Shown here: positions 8,759 through 16,008 of the stretch, piece after piece
How positions within the stretch are numbered: position 1 is the first letter of the stretch
Layout of the letters: every line of letters starts with the position of its first letter
DNA from: Nostoc sp. LEGE 12450
GTDB taxonomy: Bacteria; Cyanobacteriota; Cyanobacteriia; Cyanobacteriales; Nostocaceae
DNA length: 33,027 nucleotides
Assembly: GCF_015206895.1 (NCBI RefSeq)
Contig: NZ_JADEXU010000087.1
Span: forward strand, 1 to 33,027
Direction of reading: 5' to 3'
Made by a program: the position numbers and the translations under genes
The notes under the pieces: model-generated
Database searches by the model: none
Told to the model about the DNA's origin: nothing
What the model saw: the letters and a program-made list of their open reading frames with translations, nothing else

Positions 8759-8786
8759 GTACAGACGCGATTAATTGCGTCTGTAC
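8759..8786. repeat. Dispersed palindrome, ACAGACGCGATTAAT family (copy 1)
   Basis: A 28-bp near-perfect palindrome: GTACAGACGC pairs with GCGTCTGTAC around a central G-ATTAAT-T. A second copy lies at 19794-19813. Both copies sit in gaps at the 3' ends of genes. The words match a short palindrome I remember as very frequent in Nostoc genomes; the function is unknown. Here it lies 17 bp from the stop of the oxidoreductase and between convergent genes. Confidence 0.7.
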
Positions 8787-8802
8787 TCCTAACTTTTAAT
8801 TA

Positions 8803-9807
8803 TTACCTAACAAACTGCGGCATAATTTCGGCAGCAGTGAATATTCCATAAATGCCACGTTGGTGCAATTGTCTACCAGCTTTGAGATAGCCAAATGCAG
8901 GGCCGCAGACATTAGCTGCCATGCTGGTTTCATCTCCTAGAGTAAAGGTATGGGTGGAAATCTTACCTTCAAAGGTGCGTCCTGTTACCTTAACGTTGGT
9001 GCTGAGGGGCTTTTTCGGATTGCGAGTATCGACTACACCACCAACAGTAACGCGATCGCGATCGCAAATTCCCGCTACCTCTAGCATCACATCATCAGCG
9101 TGTTCCATATTTTTCAAGGTAAGCACGCCATTAGTTTTATCTAGTAGTGCTTCTACTTCTGCATCAGTCATCGCCCTAGCGGTTTCCACTGTGTAACCAG
9201 GGATATGCCCAATATCTTCCCGAACAGTGGCGCGGTAAGCTTCCCAGTTGGCAATTCCCACTCCAAAGGTAATTTCGACTTGATGAATTTCGGCGTAGCT
9301 TTGGGCTGCTAATGCGGCGGCGGCGGTTAACAATCCGGGTGTTGCACCACAGCCTGTCATATAGGTAATCCCGGCGGCTTGCAGTTCTTCTTTCATTGCC
9401 AGTAATTGTTCTACAGCTGTGGTGCGCTTAATTGCATCCACTAGCACCCCACGCCAACCAGATTTAATAAACTCTTTCGCTACAGAGGGGATAAAATCGT
9501 TTGGTAGGTTGGGTAAAGCCAGAAAATACCCATCCACGGGTTGAGCTATTGCAATTACATCCTGAATACTTTGATTTGTTAAGGTACCAACTGGCTCTAA
9601 ATAACCTACCGAACCTTGGGACTGGTAGGTTGCAATGCATTCTTGAGTATTTAAACCTTCAGCAGCATAAGCGTAACCTTTTTGATCTGCGGCTGCGACT
9701 AAAACCATTTCCTGTTTAGCAGCAAGTACTTTGGCGGCGGCTTGTCCGAGTCCACCGAAACCTAATACTCCTATACGTATCGCTGACAAGATATTTGCTG
9801 TACTCAT
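8803..9807 (-). CDS. Saccharopine dehydrogenase-like NAD(P)-binding oxidoreductase
   Basis: Predicted soluble dehydrogenase with an N-terminal Rossmann fold: IRIGVLGFGGLGQAAAKVLAA carries the GxGGxG nucleotide-binding loop and is followed by an alternating pattern. The middle has GVLVDAIKRTT and YMTGCGATPGLLTAAAALAA, typical of saccharopine dehydrogenase-like proteins in which a substrate domain is inserted in the Rossmann fold. At about 335 aa it fits the short family members. The substrate cannot be read from sequence, and the name does not imply lysine metabolism. The ATG at 9807 gives MSTANILSAIRIG; a TTG two codons upstream is the alternative. Two HIP1 sites overlap at 9052-9065 and encode CDRDRV. 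It stands alone, convergent with the pil-side gene. Confidence 0.8.
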   Translation of the reverse strand: MSTANILSAIRIGVLGFGGLGQAAAKVLAAKQEMVLVAAADQKGYAYAAEGLNTQECIATYQSQGSVGYLEPVGTLTNQSIQDVIAIAQPVDGYFLALPNLPNDFIPSVAKEFIKSGWRGVLVDAIKRTTAVEQLLAMKEELQAAGITYMTGCGATPGLLTAAAALAAQSYAEIHQVEITFGVGIANWEAYRATVREDIGHIPGYTVETARAMTDAEVEALLDKTNGVLTLKNMEHADDVMLEVAGICDRDRVTVGGVVDTRNPKKPLSTNVKVTGRTFEGKISTHTFTLGDETSMAANVCGPAFGYLKAGRQLHQRGIYGIFTAAEIMPQFVR

Positions 9808-9861
9808 AGTCAATTACTTAAGTTGAATCACAAGCCTTCAAACTTTACCATCTCAGCTTGT

Positions 9862-9889
9862 GGCTGATGGCTGACAGCTTTTAGCTATA
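9862..9889. repeat. Heptad repeat upstream of the oxidoreductase
   Basis: Four 7-mers (GGCTGAT, GGCTGAC, AGCTTTT, AGCTATA) form a short degenerate tandem array about 55 bp upstream of the start codon. It is another member of the short heptanucleotide repeat class seen elsewhere in the window. Confidence 0.45.
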
Positions 9890-9944
9890 AAGGTTAATTA
9901 TGCTTCATTATCCTGTTTGTTCTCTAAGCAAATCAGTTTTTTCA

Positions 9945-10049
9945 CTAGAAATTCTTGCTAAGTGATTTAGGCTTAAGCAAATTTTCACGCAAAATAGCAT
10001 CAAAAATATAAAGGATTGCGAACACCCCGGCTACCACAATTAAGAACAT
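9945..10049 (-). CDS. Possible 34-aa single-pass membrane protein
   Basis: A short minus-strand ORF opens at the first ATG after an in-frame stop and encodes 34 residues. The first 20 (MFLIVVAGVFAILYIFDAIL) are hydrophobic enough to span a membrane, followed by a basic tail with RENLLKPKSLSKNF. This layout resembles the small subunits of cyanobacterial membrane complexes, but it matches none that I recall (PsbM, PetG, PetL, PetN, PsaM and similar). There is no strong Shine-Dalgarno and the region is AT-rich, so chance is a real alternative. It is 138 bp upstream of the oxidoreductase on the same strand. Confidence 0.35.
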   Translation of the reverse strand: MFLIVVAGVFAILYIFDAILRENLLKPKSLSKNF

Positions 10050-10388
10050 GGGTATAAATTATGTTTATTTTCACATATTCGTTACCGAGTAACTCTTAAC
10101 CATCAGCAGCATAAGCGTAAGTAAGTCGGCGAGAATAACTCAAACTATATAAACTAATGTAAAACATATTGAAATTAGTTCGTTGTGAAGGATTGAACCC
10201 TACTTTGAGGGCTAAAGCCCTAACTACAAAACTTGTTAATTTATTAAAAGCGATGGTAGGCGTTCAGAAGTACCGGACATCGCTGTGTCTGTTTGAAACA
10301 TGATTTTGCGAAATATTCTTCATTGCTTGAAGTAAAATTAAACAGGAAAAGTGTTTAAATAGGATGTGATGTAACTGTTAGTTGAGAT
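10050..10388. other. AT-rich intergenic stretch with palindrome and an 18-bp duplication
   Basis: No gene was found here. Positions 10103-10120 repeat exactly an 18-bp word found inside the oxidoreductase gene at 9659-9676 (core CAGCAGCATAAGCGTAA). Positions 10208-10221 form the palindrome AGGGCTAAAGCCCT, which resembles a dispersed repeat family of Nostoc. The remainder is AT-rich and should include the promoter of the next gene, which I could not place. Confidence 0.4.
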
Positions 10389-11150
10389 ATGCGATTCGAT
10401 GAATTAGAAAAAGAACGTCAACGCAACCGAATTCTTACTCAAGAAAGTTTTCCTGAACGCATATCAGTTATAAAAAATTGTATTGATACACAGCATGAAT
10501 ATATTGAATTATTTTTCGGTTTGCTTCAACATCGTCACCTGACGCAGCACGGTGATGCAGAAAAACCAATATTTTCAGCAGTGATCAAAAATGAAATTGC
10601 TCTTTACTCAAGCCTAATACTGACTTTAGACGGTTTAAACGGTTCAGGTTTAGCTATATTACGATCAGTCTATGAAGCTTTAATGATTGCAAAGTTCGCT
10701 TCTATACGAAAAAGCGATAATCTTATCTCGAAGTGGATAGCTGGAGAAACAATTTATTTTTCAAATGCAATCTTGAAGAAAATTGTTACACCAGAACTTA
10801 AAGAGTTAAAAATTCTTTGGGGAGCATTATGTAACGTATCCCATGCGACTATTTATTCATATCAAATTTTCACCAGATTTGAAGATATAGAACAAGAAAT
10901 AGCAGGCAATCTTGCTATTTTAATAATGTTATTAGGTTGCAATTTTCACTTAATTAATAAACACTATGTTACTAGAGAAATGGCATATTTAGCCAAAGAA
11001 TATCACAGTGAGGAGGGTGAGTTTCAACGTCGCCGAGATGCCGCAAAGATTGCTGTCAAAAAAGCTACAATATTTATTTCTGCTCAGGCTCGGGAAGTTA
11101 TTAGAGATTATTCAAAGGTTTGGCAACTAGCTCCTTCTATAAGTCCATAA
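10389..11150 (+). CDS. Hypothetical protein, DUF5677/HEPN-like helical
   Basis: The 253-aa product is almost all helical, without a clear signal peptide; one hydrophobic stretch (about 172-184) could be a buried helix. The order of motifs recalls the DUF5677 type of helical proteins: an aliphatic helix followed by LRSVYEALM (R92, E96), then a Trp (W116), then a C-terminal segment with LCNVSHATI (S151, H152). That resemblance is by eye only. If correct it would be a HEPN-like fold found in many accessory genes, but no catalytic RxxxxH motif was identified. The gene is more AT-rich than its neighbours and stands alone between two long gaps, which fits an accessory or transferred gene. The ATG start has only a weak purine stretch upstream. 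Confidence 0.7.
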   Translation: MRFDELEKERQRNRILTQESFPERISVIKNCIDTQHEYIELFFGLLQHRHLTQHGDAEKPIFSAVIKNEIALYSSLILTLDGLNGSGLAILRSVYEALMIAKFASIRKSDNLISKWIAGETIYFSNAILKKIVTPELKELKILWGALCNVSHATIYSYQIFTRFEDIEQEIAGNLAILIMLLGCNFHLINKHYVTREMAYLAKEYHSEEGEFQRRRDAAKIAVKKATIFISAQAREVIRDYSKVWQLAPSISP

Positions 11151-11636
11151 ATCCAAAGGAGTGTTTTCACTTAATAATTAGAGGTTACTTGCTACCACCT
11201 GCTCAAGGGTATAGGGCAGCGAGTGATATTTCAGCATACGCTGTGCTGCATCCAACCTAAGTAAAAGCCCTTGCTTGAAATAAGTCTAACCTAATGGTAA
11301 TGATAAAGTTTTTCAAGAATTTTTATATTTTTGTAACTCGACTAGCTGGCTATACTACTTCTGATGCTTATTTTTAGGACTTTTGCCGCTTAATTGGCAG
11401 GCTCGGTTGTTACCTTGACTAATCGATGAGGTTAAGAGAGACTAACTAAATACTGATGTGACTGCTTATAAATTTAATAAGTTTTGTAAAGATTCTGAGA
11501 TATATATGTTGAAAGATGGAACATTATTTAACAAATGGCAAGTTTGTATCTAAGTAAAAATGTTCCTACGGCTATATTTATAGCCTTCTGCTAAGGCAGT
11601 ACAATTTAAGCGTACTTATCCTGGTTGGCCAAGAGC
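11151..11636. other. Intergenic region before the Ycf35 cluster
   Basis: This 486-bp gap contains no ORF worth calling. It should carry the promoter of the DUF2997-ycf35-ferredoxin unit. It is AT-rich with scattered TATA-like words, but no pair of boxes stands out, and no tRNA-like fold or clear hairpin was seen. Confidence 0.4.
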
Positions 11637-11846
11637 ATGGAGACATTAGAGTTCATAATCTATCCAGACGGTCGGGTACAAGAGAAAGTCACTGGTATTG
11701 TGGGTGCTTCTTGCGCTGAGGTTACAGCAGCAATAGAGGCACAATTAGGGCAAGTACTTAATCATGAGCCAACCTCAGAATATTTCGCCGCGAAGTTGCA
11801 GCAATCTAATGTGGCGAATACGCACACCACTTACAGCGAGTGGTAA
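11637..11846 (+). CDS. DUF2997 family small protein
   Basis: The 69-aa protein begins METLEFIIYPDGRVQEKVTG, the characteristic opening of DUF2997, and continues with a helical CAEVTAAIEAQLG segment. The ATG at 11637 was preferred to a TTG four codons upstream because the family begins at this Met. Its function is unknown. It lies 39 bp before ycf35 and is co-directional with it and the ferredoxin; from memory these three occur together in cyanobacteria, which suggests a shared role. Only the first cysteine-containing word (ASCAEV) offers a possible redox or metal residue. Confidence 0.85.
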   Translation: METLEFIIYPDGRVQEKVTGIVGASCAEVTAAIEAQLGQVLNHEPTSEYFAAKLQQSNVANTHTTYSEW

Positions 11847-11885
11847 GTTTTCACAGTAGTTTAGTGTTATTAATTCACAACCACC

Positions 11886-12272
11886 ATGTCACACTTTAGC
11901 CAAATTAAGACTCAAATCCGTAACCTTGATTCTTTGAAAGATGCTTTGACTGAATTGGGCGTAGACTGGAAACCCGGCCCACGCGAAGTCCGTGGCTATC
12001 GCGGTCAAACCCATCCTGCGGAAGTTAGTATTGAGCAGGAAAATGGCTATGACATCGGCTTTAGATGGAATGGCAAGGAATATGAATTAGTGGCTGATTT
12101 GCAATATTGGCAGCAAGACCTTTCTGTGGATGGATTTTTGCGCCAGGTAACACAGCGCTATGCTTACCAAACAGTTGTGAAAGAAACCGCTCGTGTTGGT
12201 TTTCAAGTCTCTGAACAACAAAAAAATGAAGATGGTTCCATTCGCCTGGTAGTACAGCGCTGGAGTGCGTAA
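11886..12272 (+). CDS. ycf35: Ycf35 / DUF1257 protein
   Basis: The 128-aa product matches Ycf35 (DUF1257), also encoded in red algal plastid genomes: MSHFSQIKTQIRNLDSLKDAL at the start, then VRGYRGQTHPAEVSI, YDIGFRW and YELVADLQYW, and a C-terminal QRYAYQTVVKETARVGF. The function is not established. It appears soluble, with no membrane segment and no cysteines, so it is unlikely to bind an Fe-S cluster itself. Its stop codon shares one base with the ferredoxin ATG, which indicates translational coupling with an electron carrier. Confidence 0.92.
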   Translation: MSHFSQIKTQIRNLDSLKDALTELGVDWKPGPREVRGYRGQTHPAEVSIEQENGYDIGFRWNGKEYELVADLQYWQQDLSVDGFLRQVTQRYAYQTVVKETARVGFQVSEQQKNEDGSIRLVVQRWSA

Positions 12273-12733
12273 TGGCTGATTTTCTGCCGTCGCCGGAAGA
12301 ACAAGAAGATAACCGTTCCGGTTTGGAACCAGAATTAGGGGGTTTTTTACGGGATGCCCCAGAACGTTCTGGTTTAGAACCGGAATTGGGCGGTTTGCTG
12401 CGCCAAAATGGTGTTTATGTTGATGAAATCACCTGTATTGGTTGCAAACATTGCGCTCATGTTGCACGTAACACCTTTTATATTGAACCAGATTACGGGC
12501 GATCGCGCGTGGTTCGGCAAGATGGAGACGCTGAAGAAATTATCCAAGAAGCAATTGATACTTGCCCGGTTGATTGTATTCACTGGGTTGATTACACTGA
12601 ATTGAAAAACTTAGAAGCAGAGCGCAAATATCAAGTAATTCCCGTAGTGGGTTATCCGGTAGAACAGGCCGTTGCTGCTAGCGAAAGTCGGCGTAAAAAG
12701 CAAAAGTTAAAGACAAAAAAATCTCGTTATTAA
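12272..12733 (+). CDS. 4Fe-4S ferredoxin of the Ycf35 cluster
   Basis: The 153-aa protein holds one 4Fe-4S ferredoxin domain: C55, C58 and C61 in CIGCKHC, and C98 in CPVDC (with C102 as a spare). The single cluster implies one-electron transfer in the cytoplasm. The N-terminus contains a tandem duplication of RSGLEPELGG (residues 15-24 and 32-41), each followed by (F/L)LR, probably a partner-binding peptide. The last 15 residues are Lys/Arg-rich. Its ATG overlaps the ycf35 stop by one base. It ends 24 bp before a strong terminator. The redox partner is unknown; DUF2997 and Ycf35 are the obvious candidates. Confidence 0.92.
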   Translation: MADFLPSPEEQEDNRSGLEPELGGFLRDAPERSGLEPELGGLLRQNGVYVDEITCIGCKHCAHVARNTFYIEPDYGRSRVVRQDGDAEEIIQEAIDTCPVDCIHWVDYTELKNLEAERKYQVIPVVGYPVEQAVAASESRRKKQKLKTKKSRY

Positions 12734-12757
12734 CAAAAAACATTAAATCAATATAAT

Positions 12758-12790
12758 AAAGGACTGGGTATATCCAGTCCTTTTGCTTTT
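12758..12790 (+). terminator. Strong bidirectional hairpin terminator
   Basis: AAAGGACTGG at 12758-12767 pairs perfectly with CCAGTCCTTT at 12774-12783 around a 6-base loop, followed by TTTTGCTTTT. It ends the DUF2997-ycf35-ferredoxin unit. On the minus strand the stem is followed by TTTATTATAT, so it can also stop transcripts of the convergent YiaA-like gene. Confidence 0.85.
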
Positions 12791-12857
12791 CGTAATATAG
12801 TTAATTTTTGACAGCTTCTCGGTAAAGTCTTTTAATCCAAAATCGTTATGGTTGGCT

Positions 12858-13142
12858 TCATTTGAAATTTAGAGGATCGTGTTGTGAAAGTAATTTTTCT
12901 ACTTTCGCCTCGTCTAACCTAGCGGTTAATCTTCTATTTTCATGCAAGTCTCTAGTAGTTTTCGCTAACGTAAAAGTTGAGCCAACAGAAAAAGCCATAC
13001 CCATACCCATAAAGCCCTTCACCCAACCATTTACAGGTAAGTTTACAATGCCGAAGGTAGTCATAGAAATAGAAATCACAAAAGCTGCCCAAGTTTGAAT
13101 AACCCAAGCTGGACTGTCTTTTTGAGTACCAATTGTTTGCAT
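12858..13142 (-). CDS. YiaA/YiaB-like two-helix membrane protein
   Basis: The 94-aa protein has two predicted membrane helices, about residues 12-34 (AWVIQTWAAFVISISMTTFG) and 40-61 (WVKGFMGMGMAFSVGSTFTL), then a charged cytoplasmic tail with KTTRDLHENRR. This matches the YiaA/YiaB inner-membrane two-helix domain by layout and by the FTLAKTTRDLHE-like end of the second helix. The function is unknown. The ATG is preceded by AGGA at a good distance (TTAGGAAATATG), fixing the start. It is convergent with the ferredoxin and shares its terminator. Confidence 0.82.
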   Translation of the reverse strand: MQTIGTQKDSPAWVIQTWAAFVISISMTTFGIVNLPVNGWVKGFMGMGMAFSVGSTFTLAKTTRDLHENRRLTARLDEAKVEKLLSQHDPLNFK

Positions 13143-13452
13143 ATTTCCTAACTTTGATATTTGATATGAGTGATTTATACTAATTCATAATTACAGCTAT
13201 TTTCAGGTAAATAGACCATGCGCTAGGGTATAGCATTGCTATGCCTCTACGTCAGATGTGCTTCAAATAGATGAAAACTGCTGTAAGAGGCATCAGATTT
13301 TATCTGGGTTTCCAGACTTGTATCTGTAGTTTAGTGTTGAAAAAGTGGTGTTAAAAGGATTGTATTCATTGGTAGGTTTACTGTTATCAACAGTAAGACC
13401 AGTTTGGTAACTGGGCTCCGAAAGATAAGCTCAAGAGCATTTGAAGTAAATA
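13143..13452. other. Intergenic region with a short palindrome
   Basis: No gene was found. Positions 13227-13245 form a near-palindrome around ATAGCATTGCTAT, which resembles another dispersed Nostoc repeat. AAAACTGCTGTA at 13274-13285 recurs as its complement at 21002-21013. The promoter of the YiaA-like gene should be in the left part. Confidence 0.4.
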
Positions 13453-13481
13453 AAAACTGGCACAAAGTTTGTACCAGTTTT
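13453..13481 (-). terminator. Terminator of the DUF3038-DUF4335 unit
   Basis: AAAACTGG at 13453-13460 pairs with CCAGTTTT at 13474-13481; the inner ACAAA and TTTGT continue the symmetry. Read leftward, the stem ends in a T-tract (CCAGTTTTTATTTA), 29 bp after the DUF4335 stop codon. Confidence 0.7.
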
Positions 13482-13509
13482 CTAAGTGGCATTAAATAGA
13501 TTAATTTAC

Positions 13510-15150
13510 TTATTCATCTGGAAAAGTCTGTACCTTGCCATCAGGACTGAGAACAACTCGAATTCTGATATCTTTTCCGCGTGTATTGGCAGAAACAAAA
13601 GGTTTACCAACTTCAGGCATCCCAGTGCTATCAACGAATTCTCTTGCAGCCTTATTAAGAGGAAAAATTCGTTCAACTGTGCCGTCAACACTGACGATCA
13701 GACTGTACTCTAATGTTTGTCCTAATCCGGCAGGTGGTTGCCAACGCTTAGTTAAGTATGTTCTCGCTTCTGCTACTTGAGGTGTATCAAATAATGTACC
13801 AGTAGCCACTTCTCTGGATGTGGGGGTTTTGCGTGCGTCCCCTAATTGATCGATGAATGGATTATTCTCCGCAGTTCTAGACGAAGGAAGTTGTGAAGCG
13901 GGTTTTTCTCCAGTAGAAGGTTGCTGTAGGGAATTGATTCTTTCGTCTAGCTGTTGTGAGTTTAGTGCAGAGGTATTGCCACGATTATTATTGGGTATGC
14001 TCTCAAGAGACGGAGGGAGAATTGGTGAGATATTAGTTGGTAAGCTGCCTGGGTTAGAAGATAGTCTGGGTGGCAAATTCCGCAACTGGGGGAGAGTTCC
14101 AGGTTGGGGATTTGACCCTGTAGGGTTCTGTGCAAGATTTGGTACTATGGCTATTTCCTGTCCTGGGATTTTACTTGATGATGAGTTAGGTAGGGTCGCC
14201 GTTCGCGTAGCGTCTCGCAGAGAAGGCATCGCTCGATTACTAGGAAGGGTTGCAGTCTTACTCTGGGTTGTTGTCAGTGCATTATTGGGAAATAGAGGTT
14301 GCGGTGCAGAAAAACTAGAACTAGGGGCTGTTAAAGGTGCTTGGGGCAAAGTAGATGTGGAAAGTGGAGGAGTGGAACCTAGCAAATTATCCGATGGAGG
14401 GATGATTCCAGGTTCAGGTGTAGGAAAGTTTAGTGAAGTTGAAGGTTCTAAAGCAGTCTTGACTGCTGCTGAATCTGAGGTTTTGGCTGTCTGCTGTTCC
14501 TTTCCCCTAATGCTGTTAGCATATTGCCAAGTAATTGGTAAGAAACCTATACCTAACACTAATACTGCGGCAACAGGTGCCCAGGCAGGGAACCTCAGAG
14601 TCGAACTCGTGCTATTAAGAGTTGGGAGTGCCATAACATCAGTTGAGTATTCATCTAAAGCACTTGCCAAATCGAATAATTGCAGCAGACTGAGTTTAAT
14701 TACGGAGCCAGATGAGAAGTTGGCAAGAGAACCGAGAAATAAATTGTGAGTTAAATAGCTGCTTGGTTCTAAGCGGATATTTGCCCCAGGAGACTGGGTG
14801 CTAAAGGAATTTAATGTTTTTGTTGAGGACTTTAATTCCGGCTCACCCATTGCTGTGCTTGATTCATGGGTACCGGAGAAACTTACCCAAAAGCTTTCTG
14901 GAGACTGTTGAAGGAATTGCTGTACGTAGTTTGTGACTGCATCACATAAAGCTTCAAGTTGCTCGCGATCGCCCCGAATTGGAACTCTGTGTTCTTCTGG
15001 GAGTCGGGGATCATCAAAGCGTAGTTCAAAACTTAGGTGTTTAAGCACAGTTTTCCCCATCCAACGGGACAGAGGCGAGCTTTGGGCGAATACTTCTAGC
15101 GTGCAAGTAGGTGGTGTGTAGCGACGAATTACAGAATTTGATAGAGGCAT
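13510..15150 (-). CDS. DUF4335 protein: single membrane span, Pro/Ser-rich linker, TonB-like end
   Basis: The 546-aa product begins MPLSNSVIRRYTPPTCTLEV, the DUF4335 opening. Residues 1-185 are a globular, presumably cytoplasmic domain. One membrane segment follows at about 188-210 (FPAWAPVAAVLVLGIGFLPI). Residues 215-455 are a low-complexity Pro/Ser/Thr/Asn linker. The last 85 residues are folded, with AEARTYLTKRWQPPAGL, YSLIVSVDGTVERIFPL and IRIRVVLSPDGKVQTF, which recalls the TonB C-terminal domain. The layout suggests a protein anchored in the inner membrane and reaching across the periplasm; this is inference. A dispersed repeat encodes residues about 306-318 of the linker (14201-14232). 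DUF3038 lies 252 bp upstream on the same strand; this pairing is common in cyanobacteria from memory. Confidence 0.85.
   Translation of the reverse strand: MPLSNSVIRRYTPPTCTLEVFAQSSPLSRWMGKTVLKHLSFELRFDDPRLPEEHRVPIRGDREQLEALCDAVTNYVQQFLQQSPESFWVSFSGTHESSTAMGEPELKSSTKTLNSFSTQSPGANIRLEPSSYLTHNLFLGSLANFSSGSVIKLSLLQLFDLASALDEYSTDVMALPTLNSTSSTLRFPAWAPVAAVLVLGIGFLPITWQYANSIRGKEQQTAKTSDSAAVKTALEPSTSLNFPTPEPGIIPPSDNLLGSTPPLSTSTLPQAPLTAPSSSFSAPQPLFPNNALTTTQSKTATLPSNRAMPSLRDATRTATLPNSSSSKIPGQEIAIVPNLAQNPTGSNPQPGTLPQLRNLPPRLSSNPGSLPTNISPILPPSLESIPNNNRGNTSALNSQQLDERINSLQQPSTGEKPASQLPSSRTAENNPFIDQLGDARKTPTSREVATGTLFDTPQVAEARTYLTKRWQPPAGLGQTLEYSLIVSVDGTVERIFPLNKAAREFVDSTGMPEVGKPFVSANTRGKDIRIRVVLSPDGKVQTFPDE
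14201..14232. repeat. Dispersed repeat in frame inside the DUF4335 gene
   Basis: On the coding strand this segment reads CTTCTCTGCGAG then ACGCTACGCGAACG and encodes PSLRDATRT within the low-complexity linker. The core GACGCTACGCGAAC is identical to a stretch in the large kinase gene (23424-23437) and related to intergenic sequence near 3213-3280. The element therefore occupies coding and non-coding sites. Confidence 0.75.
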
Positions 15151-15402
15151 GGCAGGAACTGCGAGGAAGACTATTTGGGATTTTGCAAAAAGTTAAGCCA
15201 GTTGCTTGCAAAGAAAAGTTGAAACGGTAGATTCCTTCTGAGTGAAGGAAGTTGGTCAGGTTTCTTTCGTTATGTAGTTTTGTACTAGGAGGAAGCATTG
15301 CTGATAGTGCATCGCCCAAGAGCTAATGACGATCAAAAGAGTTTCCCGATCTAGCAAACAAATCACAAGCAAATTTTGATTGAGGAATTTCAAATTTCAA
15401 AT

Positions 15403-16008
15403 CTAAAATTTTGTCGAACCGTCTATAAGTGCTAGCCAGAGACGGCGATGCCCACCAGGGGCGCTGTAAAAAAGTAAATCTACAAGCAGTTTTAGTGCCA
15501 GGTTGGTAAGCAAATCTGTTGAGATTTTCTCATCCTCTTCCATCCGCTCTTGGTAGGTGTTGCAAAAAGCATCAATATAGTCTCCAAGTAAGGCAGCTTG
15601 GTGAGGTTCCCGGTTATTTTCTGCCATTTGTTCCAACAGACCGACAGCGCGGCGAATCAATTCCTGGTGCTGTTTGGCTAAGTAGCAGATGATCAAAACA
15701 AGCGATCGCGCTTCTTCGACATCTAGCTTTTTTCGCCCTCCTTGACCTTTACGTAGGGGATTTGACTGGCGCAGTCGCCATAAAGCTACGCGGTCTGGCA
15801 CTCTTGACTCTAAATTCAGATCAGTTGCCGCCGAAAGCATAGCCTCTGAACCAATCCCAGTTAAGGTTTCTAACGCCAACAGCACCAAGTCTAATTGGGT
15901 TTTGATATTATCCCATTGGACTGTGTTTGGGGCTGGAAGCTTGATTAAATCCTCCCACTGAGAATTTGGCGTGGCTGAGTTGGTGGCCGAGTGCATAACT
16001 TTTAGCAT
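15403..16008 (-). CDS. DUF3038 protein
   Basis: The 201-aa product matches DUF3038 by its helical core: WDNIKTQLDLVLLALETLTGIGSEAML, the basic LRQSNPLRKGQGGRKKLDVEEARSLV, and the C-terminal LLVDLLFYSAPGGHRRLWLAL. It has no signal peptide or membrane segment. It is predicted to be a helical cytoplasmic protein. The gene precedes DUF4335 on the same strand by 252 bp. The start taken is the first ATG; a second ATG four codons later is an alternative. The function is unknown; the partner's membrane layout suggests it acts at the inner face of the membrane. Confidence 0.85.
   Translation of the reverse strand: MLKVMHSATNSATPNSQWEDLIKLPAPNTVQWDNIKTQLDLVLLALETLTGIGSEAMLSAATDLNLESRVPDRVALWRLRQSNPLRKGQGGRKKLDVEEARSLVLIICYLAKQHQELIRRAVGLLEQMAENNREPHQAALLGDYIDAFCNTYQERMEEDEKISTDLLTNLALKLLVDLLFYSAPGGHRRLWLALIDGSTKF

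Noticed and set aside
12374..12605. Short ORFs in other frames over the ferredoxin gene
   Set aside because: They lie within a clear 4Fe-4S protein and are overlap artefacts.
13853..14749. 298-codon plus-strand ORF opposite the DUF4335 gene
   Set aside because: It lies opposite the low-complexity linker, whose Pro/Ser codons leave the other strand open as Gly/Val/Leu-rich sequence. The minus-strand protein has family features at both ends.
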